Shown: piece after piece, positions 55,237-64,000 of the stretch
Position numbering within the stretch: the stretch's first letter is position 1
Layout of the letters: each line of letters opens with the position of its first letter
Assembly (NCBI GenBank): GCA_039583875.1
Contig: CM077166.1
Coordinates: 84,628,564-84,692,563, forward strand
DNA length: 64,000 bases
Reading direction: 5' to 3'
Source: Platanthera guangdongensis
Lineage: Eukaryota > Streptophyta > Magnoliopsida > Asparagales > Orchidaceae
Notes under the pieces: model-generated
Told to the model about the DNA's origin: nothing
Databases searched by the model: none
The model's input: only the letters and a program-made list of their open reading frames with translations
Translations under genes and position numbers: made by a program

Positions 55237-56816
55237 TGATGGAGCCGACTTCCCACGACATGTGGCCAAGGAGCGTCCTCCCTCTGACGATGATGGTGAC
55301 CCGGTAGATTTGAATGGAGATGTCGGCCCGCAACACTTTGATGACGGCGACAGCATGCTTACGGATGACCCTTGGAAGCGTCGTCATAATAGCCGTCCGG
55401 AGCGCAAGCCCAATTATTGGCGTCGCCACAATAGCCGTCCGGAGTGCAAGCCCAATTATTATTTTTTAATAAATAATAATTGAGTAATATTATATTTTAT
55501 TAGTTGTTTTATTTCAAAATTATCATTTTTATTTCATGTTTAATTTCATGTATTATTTGTAACATGGTTATGTTATAAAACCATGGTGTATGGTTGTCTG
55601 ATTTCATTTTCATGTTGGGCTGCATGTAGCCCTTTTCCCTTGATTGTAAAGCCTATATAAAGGCATGTACTCCTTTGTTTTTCTTTAGTGAATGAATGAA
55701 AAGAAAACCAATTTCAAGATTGAAATCCTCCTCCTTCTCCAAGGCAAACTTCTGCCCCCTCTATTCCTCTTCTCCCTTGGCCACCGACCACCCTTCCCCT
55801 CCTCTCTCTCTCTCTCGGCCTCCCTTCCTCTTCTTTCTCATCTCTACCTTGTCTCCTTACTATACGAGACATCTCTTTTCCCCAACCTCCAAGCCGTCAC
55901 CTCCACTCTCACAAGTCCGGCTACCACCAAAACTCCTTAACCCGAGTTCCACCACCACCCTTCACAAATCCGGCCACCCCACCTCTCACCCGAGGCCTCA
56001 TCATCCTCACCAAATCCGACCCACCACCCTATTCCCCTTCCTAAAAACCTTAAAGATCATCTACCATATTCATCCCTTATTTACCATATTCAAAATATAT
56101 CCCCGTTCTTAAATTCTCTACCTACCATATTTGAAATTATATAATTCCTTAATTATTTCCGATATCCTGCCACCTTTCTCTCTCCTGCCTTATTGGGAAA
56201 TATTATTTCCATATTTAGAAGATTTCGCCGGGACTTTCCAAATAAAGCGTGATACGAAGAAGGCGACGAATTTCTCTCCCTCCGTCGTATCTCCGGTGGA
56301 GCCGTTGAAGAGCGATTCTAGTAGAGTGAACCGGATTCATCAAATCCGGTTGGGTAACGAACATTTCCACCTTTATGTGTTTCTCTTCTTTAGATAGATC
56401 TTGTGGCATTGGCAAATTGCGTGTCTTGTGTAACGCTTGAATTTTCGTGGCTAATTTCTTTTAGTTATTGTCGTGTTTATTTCTTTCGTTTAAGTTCGTG
56501 AGGCGTGGCGGCCCTCGTTTTATTTTGTTGGGAGAGAACCACTCTTGTCCGAATCTTTTATTTTCGGTGGATTCTCTTTTGGTACAACAACGCTCGATCG
56601 AACCGTGTGGGTTCTTTTCGCTTGAGAGGACCTCGGCATATCGCCTTGGTATTATCTTAAGGGGCCTTGCGAACCCCCCGTGTAATCTTTAATTAGTAAC
56701 AATATTAATTGTTTCGTTACTGCGTTAAATGCTTGAGTGTGACGTGAGAGTTATCGGAGAACGTCGTGTTAGTTCCGTCGGCCACCCATAATGCTCGAAA
56801 GAGTAAGCCTACATCA
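55237..56816 (+). mobile_element. 5' LTR of the young element
   Basis: It begins with the end of the element's long frame (HVAKERPPSDDDGDPVD region), has a TATA-like CCTATATAAAGG at about 55651, a pyrimidine-rich leader, and ends ACATCA. The proline/serine-rich small frames (55692-56112) are LTR sequence present in both copies. Confidence 0.92.
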
Positions 56817-56819
56817 ATT

Positions 56820-56831
56820 TGGTATCAAAGC
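56820..56831 (+). promoter_or_regulatory. Primer binding site of the young element
   Basis: TGGTATCAAAGC, one mismatch from the tRNA-Met site TGGTATCAGAGC, three bases after the LTR. Confidence 0.85.
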
Positions 56832-56884
56832 GAGGTTTTCGTCAATTTCCTAATTGGCACTCCTCCCCCTCTTCAAATTAAAAC

Positions 56885-57190
56885 AAATAAATTTCAAATT
56901 TTAAATTTCAGATTTCAAATTTCGAATTTCAAACTTCAAATTTCAAATTTCAAATATCAAATATCAAATTTCAAAATTTAAATTTTGAATTTCAAATTTC
57001 AAATTTCAAAATTTCAAATTTCAAAATTTCAAATTTCAAATTTCAAATTTCAAATTTCAAAATTTAAATTTCAAATTACAAATTTCAAAATTTCAAATTT
57101 CAAATTTCAAAATTTAAATTTCAAATTTCAAATTTCAAATTTCAAAATTTCAAATTTCAAATTTCAAATTTTAAATTTCCAATTTCAGAA
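56885..57190. repeat. TTTCAAA-type low-complexity array
   Basis: About 300 bp made of AAATTTCAAATTTC-like 7-8-bp repeats, mainly on one strand phase, in the 5' leader before the long frame. The frames reading FKFQIS are artefacts. 57191-57482 is A/T-rich leader without a gene. Confidence 0.9.
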
Positions 57191-57482
57191 ATCCAAAAAA
57201 AAAATTATTTTTCATTAAATCATTAATTTTATTAAGTTATTTTAAAATTTAATAGTTGGTCTGCAAATAGCGGCCTATATTTTTATATTTTCAGCAAAAT
57301 TCAAAAATAAAATTTTTTTAAAAATCCTCATATTTTTTCCAGCAAGAAAATCTATTTTATATAATTATAACCTTAGTGGCTAAGCGGGAACAATTTCATC
57401 TTTTAAAATTAAGTAGGGTCAGGTTATTTAGTCATTGCATGTGCACCAGTTCTGGGTGAGTTTTCTCTCCGGTTCTCACTAA

Positions 57483-60167
57483 ATGGCATATGACCTATAT
57501 GCTACCCAGTTAGACTATTCTTATGCTAAGGATATGACAAAACACACCCCTAGGGCACACCACATTTATCCTACTTATGACGGTTTAGAGTATCCCCAAA
57601 GTTTTCGAGACTGGTTTAAGGGATTAGAACAATATTTTAATTGTCACTTATGGGATGACTACGAAAAGGTTAGCTTTGCCCGAGAGCGATTAGTAGGTCG
57701 AGCCCGATTATTTTGGTTAAACGAAGAGCGTCGTGTTGGTAGCTATCATTATACTTGGCCGCACATGTGTAGCCTCCTCTCGGATCAATTTGATCCCGCC
57801 TACCTGCGCACTAATAGCACCACACCCGTTAGTAAGAATAGTTATGGCACCAGACCTGTATCTGCTTATAGGAGTGACCCTACGCCTCAGGATAGATCCT
57901 ATCCCCAGAGAGGTAGTGATACCCAAAGTGTGCCTAGTCCCACCTATAGGGAACATAAGCCATTTAGACCCCAAAATTTGAACTCGAAAGAGGTTACTAT
58001 TTGGGTGCTAGCTTCTTTAGACTCGACATCTAAGCCCTCTGGTATAGTGACTGATACCTCTGAGGATTATTATGTGGATATAGAATCTATAGATGATGAA
58101 CTTAATCAGCCAGGTGAGAGTCTTCCTTCACCTACGATAGTGTCTGACTCTCCTGTTGAACCTGAGGATGTGAATAGGACTAAGCCCGTCACTGAGAACG
58201 AGGCAATTCTCGCTGACGCTTTTAGTGACGTTGAGGAGATTGGTTACCCTAGTGACCTGGATGAGGATTTCTCCCCTGAGGAATCATCTCCACCCCCCTT
58301 TGATGTTATTTTAGTCAGGGAGTCGTCTGATGACCCTGAGACTGAAGACGTTCCGGCTGAGTCGGTAGAGTCATCCAATGTTGAAAGCTTACCTGTTACT
58401 AATTTAGGTGATGACTTGATAGGACCCATTATTATGGTTGACCCAGAATTAATAGATGTTTCAACGGTATTGGAAGAGTCACCTTGGGATGGTTGTTCAA
58501 TTTGGGATAATCTTATTGTGATACATCCGGGAGTTAGTTCATTTACGGTATCAACACCTCTTAAAAGTCAAGTTAATTTTGATACTCCCAGGGATTCGAT
58601 TTGCCCATCCCTTTATTTTGATTGTGACGACGTACCCACCTCATGGGAAGAGCTGGTCAATGAAGGTTGTGAAGCTTTGGTAGATTTACCCTACGCGGAA
58701 GACTTTTCTTTGGAGGATGGTTGCCCTGAGGGTCCGATAGACATTTCATTGATAGCTCCTTTACCTGGGGCCGAAAACTGTTTAGAAATTTTGTCGGATA
58801 CGATTTTGCCTACCTATGATACGATCACTAATTCTGAAATAAAGGAAGTATCGAATGAGTTGGAAGACTTGTCGGCTGAATTTTCAGTGAGAACGAATCC
58901 ACTGTTTAATTTTTCTTATGATTTTAACGGCCTACAACCGGAGGCTTGTTCTTGGACGAGTAATCCGTGTTTTGACGTTGAGTGTGACTTAACTTCCCCT
59001 ACGGAATCACCCATGTCGACTCTCCCTCCGGTTCATTTAACTCGCGTAGTTGATTTATTAGGACATAAGCTAGTCATTTGTAGCCCTTTATATTTGGAAA
59101 AGTTTATTATTACCGCCTTCCCATTAGGCTTACTACGATGGATGTGGGTAAACGTAGTTGGTGACGAACGTTTTCTGCTGGCTATTCATTGCGACATTTT
59201 TAAATCAAATTTTAATTCCAAATTTAAAACGAAAACGTTCGGCTCCACCAAAATAATTTTTGAATTTAAAGCACCTGTACCACCTGACATAGTTCCGTTA
59301 TTTTCTACTATTAATTCTAGTCATGTTGCACATGGGTTCACCCCACATGGTTTTAAGTTAACTAGGCGCATTCTTATCCATTTAACCCATCAAAATGCGT
59401 CCTTTAATTTACTTGCGAGTTTGTGTCAAAAAGTCTCACACCGTTGTGTGATTGATTTGGTTTTGGATTGTCTCACCCCTGAACGGATGCTCCCGGGCAC
59501 CTTAGAAATAATAACGAATCAGCTAGTCTATTCTTTACGAATTTTACGGAAGTTTGGTGACATGACATTTCTTTTAAAAGTTTCCACTGATTGGGGCATA
59601 GCTCCTATTTTCATCGTTACATACTTTACGCTTTATGCTTTTATGCCACTTGAAATGTCTACCTCTCCGTATATATTTTCCACTATGCTTTCTATTGGGT
59701 TGGGTGGTGACAGTTTCCTAGGATCGTTCTCCTTCTCGGTCTCCATCGGAGGTATGTTGGTGGATGTTGTTGAAATTCTTTTTCCTTCTTTGGATAACGC
59801 GTATTTGAGGTCCCTCCAAGACCACCTTTTGCCATGCAGGTTCTTCCCCGCCGATGACCTTCCAGGCGAGTACACACAGGTATACTCATCAGTGATGAGT
59901 ATTTTTAAGAGGGGGAGGATTGATGGAGCCTACTTCCCACGACATGTGGCCAAGGAGCGTCCTCCCTCTGACGATGATGGTGACCCGGTAGATTTGAATG
60001 GAGATGTCGGCCCGCAACACTTTGATGACGGCGACAGCATGCTTACGGATGACCCTTGGAAGCGTCGTCACAATAGCCGTCCGGAGCGCAAGCCCAATTA
60101 TTGGCGTCGCCACAATAGCCGTCCGGAGTGCAAGCCCAATTATTATTTTTTAATAAATAATAATTGA
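57483..60167 (+). CDS. Gag-like protein fused to a diverged integrase C-terminal tail, 894 codons, uninterrupted
   Basis: The ATG at 57483 opens a frame with no stop until 60167, reaching 247 bp into the 3' LTR. Residues about 30-105 match the retrotransposon Gag core (FRDWFKGLEQYF, RERLVGRARLFWLNEERR, LLSDQFDPAYLR). No CCHC zinc knuckle is visible. Residues about 190-480 are very acidic and Ser/Pro-rich. From about residue 660 the sequence follows the integrase tail of the derivative at 37852: PERMLPGT against PERLPSRT, DWGIAPIFIV against DWGISPIFNV, SIGLGGDS against SIGLGSGS, FKRGRIDG against FEWGRIDA. Catalytic residues are absent. A very long frame without stops in a young element suggests a translated product. 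Its role is not known. Confidence 0.8.
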   Translation: MAYDLYATQLDYSYAKDMTKHTPRAHHIYPTYDGLEYPQSFRDWFKGLEQYFNCHLWDDYEKVSFARERLVGRARLFWLNEERRVGSYHYTWPHMCSLLSDQFDPAYLRTNSTTPVSKNSYGTRPVSAYRSDPTPQDRSYPQRGSDTQSVPSPTYREHKPFRPQNLNSKEVTIWVLASLDSTSKPSGIVTDTSEDYYVDIESIDDELNQPGESLPSPTIVSDSPVEPEDVNRTKPVTENEAILADAFSDVEEIGYPSDLDEDFSPEESSPPPFDVILVRESSDDPETEDVPAESVESSNVESLPVTNLGDDLIGPIIMVDPELIDVSTVLEESPWDGCSIWDNLIVIHPGVSSFTVSTPLKSQVNFDTPRDSICPSLYFDCDDVPTSWEELVNEGCEALVDLPYAEDFSLEDGCPEGPIDISLIAPLPGAENCLEILSDTILPTYDTITNSEIKEVSNELEDLSAEFSVRTNPLFNFSYDFNGLQPEACSWTSNPCFDVECDLTSPTESPMSTLPPVHLTRVVDLLGHKLVICSPLYLEKFIITAFPLGLLRWMWVNVVGDERFLLAIHCDIFKSNFNSKFKTKTFGSTKIIFEFKAPVPPDIVPLFSTINSSHVAHGFTPHGFKLTRRILIHLTHQNASFNLLASLCQKVSHRCVIDLVLDCLTPERMLPGTLEIITNQLVYSLRILRKFGDMTFLLKVSTDWGIAPIFIVTYFTLYAFMPLEMSTSPYIFSTMLSIGLGGDSFLGSFSFSVSIGGMLVDVVEILFPSLDNAYLRSLQDHLLPCRFFPADDLPGEYTQVYSSVMSIFKRGRIDGAYFPRHVAKERPPSDDDGDPVDLNGDVGPQHFDDGDSMLTDDPWKRRHNSRPERKPNYWRRHNSRPECKPNYYFLINNN
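59907..59920 (+). promoter_or_regulatory. Polypurine tract of the young element
   Basis: AAGAGGGGGAGGAT, directly before the 3' LTR and inside the long coding frame (KRGRI). Confidence 0.9.
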
Positions 60168-61498
60168 GTAATATTATATTTTATTAGTTGTTTTATTTCA
60201 AAATTATCATTTTTATTTCATGTTTAATTTCATGTATTATTTGTAACATGGTTATGTTATAAAACCATGGTGTATGGTTGTCTTATTTCATTTTCATGTT
60301 GGGCTGCATGTAGCCCTTTTCCCTTGATTGTAAAGCCTATATAAAGGCATGTACTCCTTTGTTTTTCTTTAGTGAATGAATGAAAAGAAAACCAATTTCA
60401 AGATTGAAATCCTCCTCCTTCTCCAAGGCAAACTTCTGCCCCCTCTATTCCTCTTCTCCCTTGGCCACCGGCCACCCTTCCCCTCCTCTCTCTCTCTCGG
60501 CCTCCCTTCCTCTTCTTCCTCATCTCTACCTTGTCTCCTTACTATACGAGACATCTCTTTTCCCCAACCTCCAAGCCGTCACCTCCACTCTCACAAGTCC
60601 GGCTACCACCAAAACTCCTTAACCCGAGTTCCACCACCACCCTTCACAAATCCGGCCACCCCACCTCTCACCCGAGGCCTCATCATCCTCACCAAATCCG
60701 ACCCACCACCCTATTCCCCTTCCTAAAAACCTTAAAGATCATCTACCATATTCATCCCTTATTTACCATATTCAAAATATATCCCCGTTCTTAAATTCTC
60801 TACCTACCATATTTGAAATTATATAATTCCTTAATTATTTCCGATATCCTGCCACCTTTCTCTCTCCTGCCTTATTGGGAAATATTATTTCCATATTTAG
60901 AAGATTTCGCCGGGACTTTCCAAATAAAGCGTGATACGAAGAAGGCGACGAATTTCTCTCCCTCCGTCGTATCTCCGGTGGAGCCGTTGAAGAGCGATTC
61001 TAGTAGAGTGAACCAGATTCATCAAATCTGGTTGGGTAACGAACATTTCCACCTTTATGTGTTTCTCTTCTTTAGATAGATCTTGTGGCATTGGCAAATT
61101 GCGTGTCTTGTGTAACGCTTGAATTTTCGTGGCTAATTTCTTTTAGTTATTGTCGTGTTTATTTCTTTCGTTTAAGTTCGTGAGGCGTGGTGGCCCTCGT
61201 TTTATTTTGTTGGGAGAGAACCACTCTTGTCCGAATCTTTTATTTTCGGTGGATTCTCTTTTGGTACAACAACGCTCGATCGAACCGTGTGGGTTCTTTT
61301 CGCTTGAGAGGACCTCGGCTTATCGCCTTGGTATTATCTTAAGGGGCCTTGCGAACCCCCCGTGTAATCTTTAATTAGTAACAATATTAATTGTTTCGTT
61401 ACTGCGTTAAATGCTTGAGTGTGACGTGAGAGTTATCGGAGAACGTCGTGTTAGTTCCGTCGGCCACCCATAATGCTCGAAAGAGTAAGCCTACATCA
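59921..61498 (+). mobile_element. 3' LTR of the young element
   Basis: Second LTR copy; see the element entry. Its first 247 bp are coding in the 894-codon frame. Confidence 0.92.
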
Positions 61499-61503
61499 CC
61501 TTT

Positions 61504-61672
61504 CTTTTGATTTCCTGCTCATCGCCTGTAATGGATAAGGCCACGTGCCCGTTCTATTGATTCCAATAATTCTGCCCAGGCCGTGTGGGCGGTAGCCTCG
61601 AGGCAGTGTTCACAGAGAGAGCGTGTTGGTTGCAGGCAAAAGTGGGCATTCAAGCAGTCGAGCGACAAAAAT
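61504..61672 (-). other. 5S rDNA intergenic spacer, right of the insertion
   Basis: It aligns with 62281-62451 (shared TTCTTTTGA, CTCATCGCCTG, TTGATTCCAA). It continues the unit begun at 55134. Confidence 0.7.
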
Positions 61673-61790
61673 GGGTGCAACACGAGGACTTCCCAGGAGG
61701 TCACCCATCCCAGTACTACTCTTTCCCAAGCACGCTGAACTGTGTAGTTCTAATGGGATCTGTTGCTCTAGTGCTGGTGTTGTTGCACAC
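61673..61790 (-). rRNA. 5S rRNA-like gene 1 (diverged, probably a pseudogene)
   Basis: On the minus strand 118 bp align with plant 5S rRNA: start GTGTGCAACAACACCAGCAC, internal AGTTCAGCGTGCTTGGGAAA (A-box region with changes), the well-kept GGGATGGGTGACCTCCTGGG (C box) and the end CTCGTGTTGCACCC. A T5 run, a Pol III terminator, follows at 61668-61672. Several substitutions in the first half suggest it is not a functional array member. Confidence 0.85.
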
Positions 61791-62451
61791 ATTGGAATAG
61801 TCGACACATTTTATTTAAGCCAAGCTCGATGACGTTCGATCTTTCATTTTGTGGGCTCGGTTTCCATTCAGGTTAAGCATTTTTGGAAGCTCAAATTTTT
61901 ACGCACGACAATGGCCAGGTCCCCACGCTGCCGCCTCTACGCGGGATCTCCAAAATGTGGAAGTGGCATCAATTTCGCCACGTGAGTGAGAAGTGATGTT
62001 GCAGTCATAACTGTATTCTTTGAAGTGTTTCTCGAAGCCTTTGCTGGCATATCCATTAGGATGAAATTGACGAAAGGAAAACACTGGGATAACCTTTAAA
62101 CAAAGATGAATATGCGTGATTTGATGTCGCAAAACGAGCATGAACGAGTGCACCCAGTTTGCTAGTGGATGGACAACTCCGAGAGCATTCTGAAATGGTA
62201 TTCTGCGCGAAAATCAGACGGTGTGATCAAAGTTATGGCCGATTGAAAGCTTTTCCTTTGGAAACTAAGACGTGCATTTCTTTTGAGTTCCTTCTCATCG
62301 CCTGGGAATGATGTTAAGTCTGCGTGCTCAATATGTTGATTCCAAAAATTCCGCCCAGCCCGCATGTGAGATACCCTCGGGCTCGCATTCGTAAAGAGCA
62401 CATTCGCCGCAGGTGAAAGTGTGCGTTCATGCTGCCGAGCGGCAAAAAATT
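61791..62451 (-). other. 5S rDNA intergenic spacer between the two 5S copies
   Basis: 661 bp, non-coding. Its left end is similar to 62570-62636 and its right end to 55134-55236 plus 61504-61672, as expected for a tandem unit of 779 bp. Confidence 0.7.
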
Positions 62452-62569
62452 GGGTGCAACACGAGAACTTCCTAGGAGGTCACCCATCCCAGTACTACTC
62501 TCGCCCAAACACGCTTAACTGTAGAATTCTGATGGGATCGGGTTCTCTAGTGCTGGTATGGTCGCACAT
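62452..62569 (-). rRNA. 5S rRNA-like gene 2 (diverged)
   Basis: On the minus strand it starts ATGTGCGACCATACCAGCAC, keeps AGTTAAGCGTGTTTGGGCGA with one change and GGGATGGGTGACCTCCTAGG with one change, and ends GTGTTGCACCC with a T6 terminator (62445-62450). It is closer to the canonical plant sequence than copy 1. Copies lie 779 bp apart, a size in the range of plant 5S repeat units. Confidence 0.87.
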
Positions 62570-62636
62570 GTTGTAATAGTCTAACATTTTTTTATGCCAA
62601 GCTCTCCAATGCGCGATCTTTCGGTTTGCATGCTCC

Positions 62637-63920
62637 TGATGCAGGCTCACACGTTGACACTGAATATATCTACAGACGAACACGTATGCCTCTCAATGAT
62701 CCAATCCTACACTCACACAATCATCAACACAGCGAACATGTTATACGATTCTATCAAATAGATGCTAGCGTACGGGTAGCCAAACCGATTAGGCTCGAAC
62801 AAGGGCTATAAAAACCAATATTCTTTCCGGCTAAAAGGACCAACCCTATCTGATCGAGCGATGGTTGTACCAAAAGAGATCTACCAAAAATAATGATTCA
62901 GTAACGGTAGATCTCTCCCAACAGAAGAAAACGGGGCTCGCCAAAATCCTCTCGAACTTAAATTAAAATTAGATGAACCACAAAATTCAATCGAGAGAAA
63001 ACTATGAATATTCAATGCTTCCAAAATTACGCTAAAGTAAACCACCATAGAAATTAACCTAAGAGAAGAACACACAGATGGTAGAAAATTATCGTTACCC
63101 AACCAGAGTGGATTATTCTGGTTTTCACTGATTGGATCACCCTTCAACGGCTCCGTCAGAGTCACGCCGGTAGGAGTGGAAACATGTCCTCCTTCGTCGC
63201 TTCATGCCGGAGTTGGATTCCACAAGGAGGCAACCTTATATGTCTTGGCCTATTTCACCATACAAGAATGGGGAGGGTTAATTGGTGTAGCAAGGAGGAT
63301 GGTGGTCGGTATTGGTTTATATGGAGGGTTTTCGGCTCTTGGTGTTGGAGAGGGGGCGGGTTGTGGTGAGTTGGTGGTGGTGGTTTTCGATGTTGAAGGG
63401 GGTGGCCGAATCTCCTTAGTGAGGAAATAGGGAGGGGAAGGAAATAGGGAGGCGGCTAGGAGAAGATTGCCGATTGCTTGAGAGAGGGGAGGAAGGAGGG
63501 TTGGCGGCAAGGGGAGTGGAATGCTTGCCTTGGCCGAAATTTTGAAGAGGAAGAAAAGAGGAGGGAGTTCTCAAGAGGGGAAAATTACGGTTCAATTCAA
63601 TTTCATTCTTCACAAATCAATATGAGAACCATACATGCCTATATATAGGCTTACATCAATGTTATGGCTATATGTAGCCCAAAATTAAAATGCAACACAC
63701 ACATTAACTTAAAACATTACATGAAAATGAAATAAACATTGCAATAAAAAGAAATGCTTCAAATAAATATTATTAGATTGGTTTACGCCGAGGAAGGATA
63801 TTATGGCGTCACTCCACATGGTTATCATGGCGCCGCAAGTCTTTATTTGGAGGTGGAGAAAGAACTTCAGTAAGCACGCTGTCATCATCTTCAAAATGTT
63901 GTGGGCCGTCGTCTCCAACA
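62637..63920 (-). mobile_element. LTR of a second, related element inserted in 5S spacer, 1284 bp
   Basis: On the minus strand it starts TGTTGGAGACGACGG after the tract GAGCGGGGGACAAT (63921-63934) and ends GCCTGCATCA. It shares blocks with the LTR at 55237: GACGGCCCACAACATTTTGA against GTCGGCCCGCAACACTTTGA, GGTTGGGTAACGA, GGAGCCGTTGAAG and a TATATATAGGC promoter-like box. It is an older cousin in the opposite direction. Short frames in it are not coding. Confidence 0.75.
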
Positions 63921-64000
63921 ATTGTCCCCCGCTCAAAACTAATCATCACTGATGAGTCGGTCTGAAAGTACCAGTGCGCATCATCCAAAAGAATCACGTA
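63921..64000 (-). pseudogene. 3' end of the interior of the related element (partial)
   Basis: Minus-strand codons read VILLDDAHWYFQTDSSVMIS then FERGTIVGDDG through the polypurine tract into the LTR. This parallels the integrase tail end WGRIDA / KRGRIDG of the relatives. It is cut by the window end. Confidence 0.6.

Larger units (their letters stand above)
55237..61498 (+). mobile_element. Young non-autonomous Ty3-type element (gag plus integrase tail), complete
   Basis: LTRs 55237-56816 (1580 bp) and 59921-61498 (1578 bp), with termini TGATGGAGCC and CCTACATCA, are flanked by CCTTT (55232-55236, 61499-61503). By eye the LTRs differ at about ten sites, around 0.6%, so insertion is recent. 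There is a primer site at 56820 and a polypurine tract at 59907-59920. The interior encodes one uninterrupted frame with gag and a diverged integrase tail but no protease, RT, RNase H or integrase core. It resembles TR-GAG-type elements, which need a partner for mobility. It sits in 5S rDNA spacer. Confidence 0.9.

Noticed and set aside
55692..56112. Ser/Pro/Leu-rich genes in the young element's LTR (also 60376-60794)
   Set aside because: They are pyrimidine-rich LTR leader sequence read in two frames, duplicated exactly in both LTRs.
61673..62569. Cassandra-type retroelement with 5S sequence in its LTRs
   Set aside because: Cassandra LTRs are only a few hundred bp. Here two 5S copies are 779 bp apart with matching spacers on both sides and T-run terminators, and no primer site or polypurine tract flanks them. 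A tandem 5S unit fits better.

Overview
The window is seed-plant nuclear DNA made almost entirely of LTR retrotransposons nested inside one another. I see no intact host gene. The plant assignment rests on a SIRE-type Ty1/copia element with an env-like reading frame, Athila/Tat and Tekay/Del-type Ty3/gypsy elements, plant-type 5S rRNA sequences, and a fragment of a plant-type FAD oxidoreductase gene. The species cannot be told from the sequence.

Left block, 1-35441. It opens inside the integrase of an Athila/Tat-type element (1-725, one internal stop), followed by a non-coding tail and a 3' LTR from 2565. At 5718/5719 that LTR is cut off and joined to the last 264 bp of the 5' LTR of a SIRE-like copia element (5719-32249). 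The copia element has gag, a remnant of protease and RT with the integrase deleted, RNase H, a long env-like frame and a complete 2.05-kb 3' LTR. Its RT is split by a Tekay-like insertion in reverse orientation (9467-25980, duplicated target TAGCA) that has three LTRs and two internal regions. The right edge of the copia element abuts the last codons of a chromodomain, the polypurine tract and the 2.98-kb 3' LTR of another Tekay-like element (32250-35441).

Middle block, 35442-51891. A copia-like LTR fragment is split by a probable solo LTR of about 4.7 kb (35809-51348, target GTCAT/GTCGT). That solo LTR carries two younger insertions. One is a short chromovirus derivative with inverted U5 ends (36741-38689, target GGAGG). 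The other is a non-coding LARD-type element (38934-47815, target TTAAA) with an 18 x 86-bp satellite and an antisense fragment of a host FAD/NAD(P)-oxidoreductase gene.

Right block, 51892-64000. A degenerate reverse-strand copia gag with leader and probable LTR is followed by decayed 5S rDNA repeats, two 5S sequences 779 bp apart. These are split by a complete, young, non-autonomous Ty3-type element (55237-61498, target CCTTT) with one uninterrupted 894-codon frame, and by a related element in the other direction (62637 to the window end).

The most interesting points are a probable spliced intron between gag and protease in the Tekay-like element; the insertion with U5 ends at both termini; the young gag/integrase-tail element in 5S rDNA; the captured host gene fragment; the three-LTR tandem; and arrays of short CG-rich palindromes that recur in unrelated elements.
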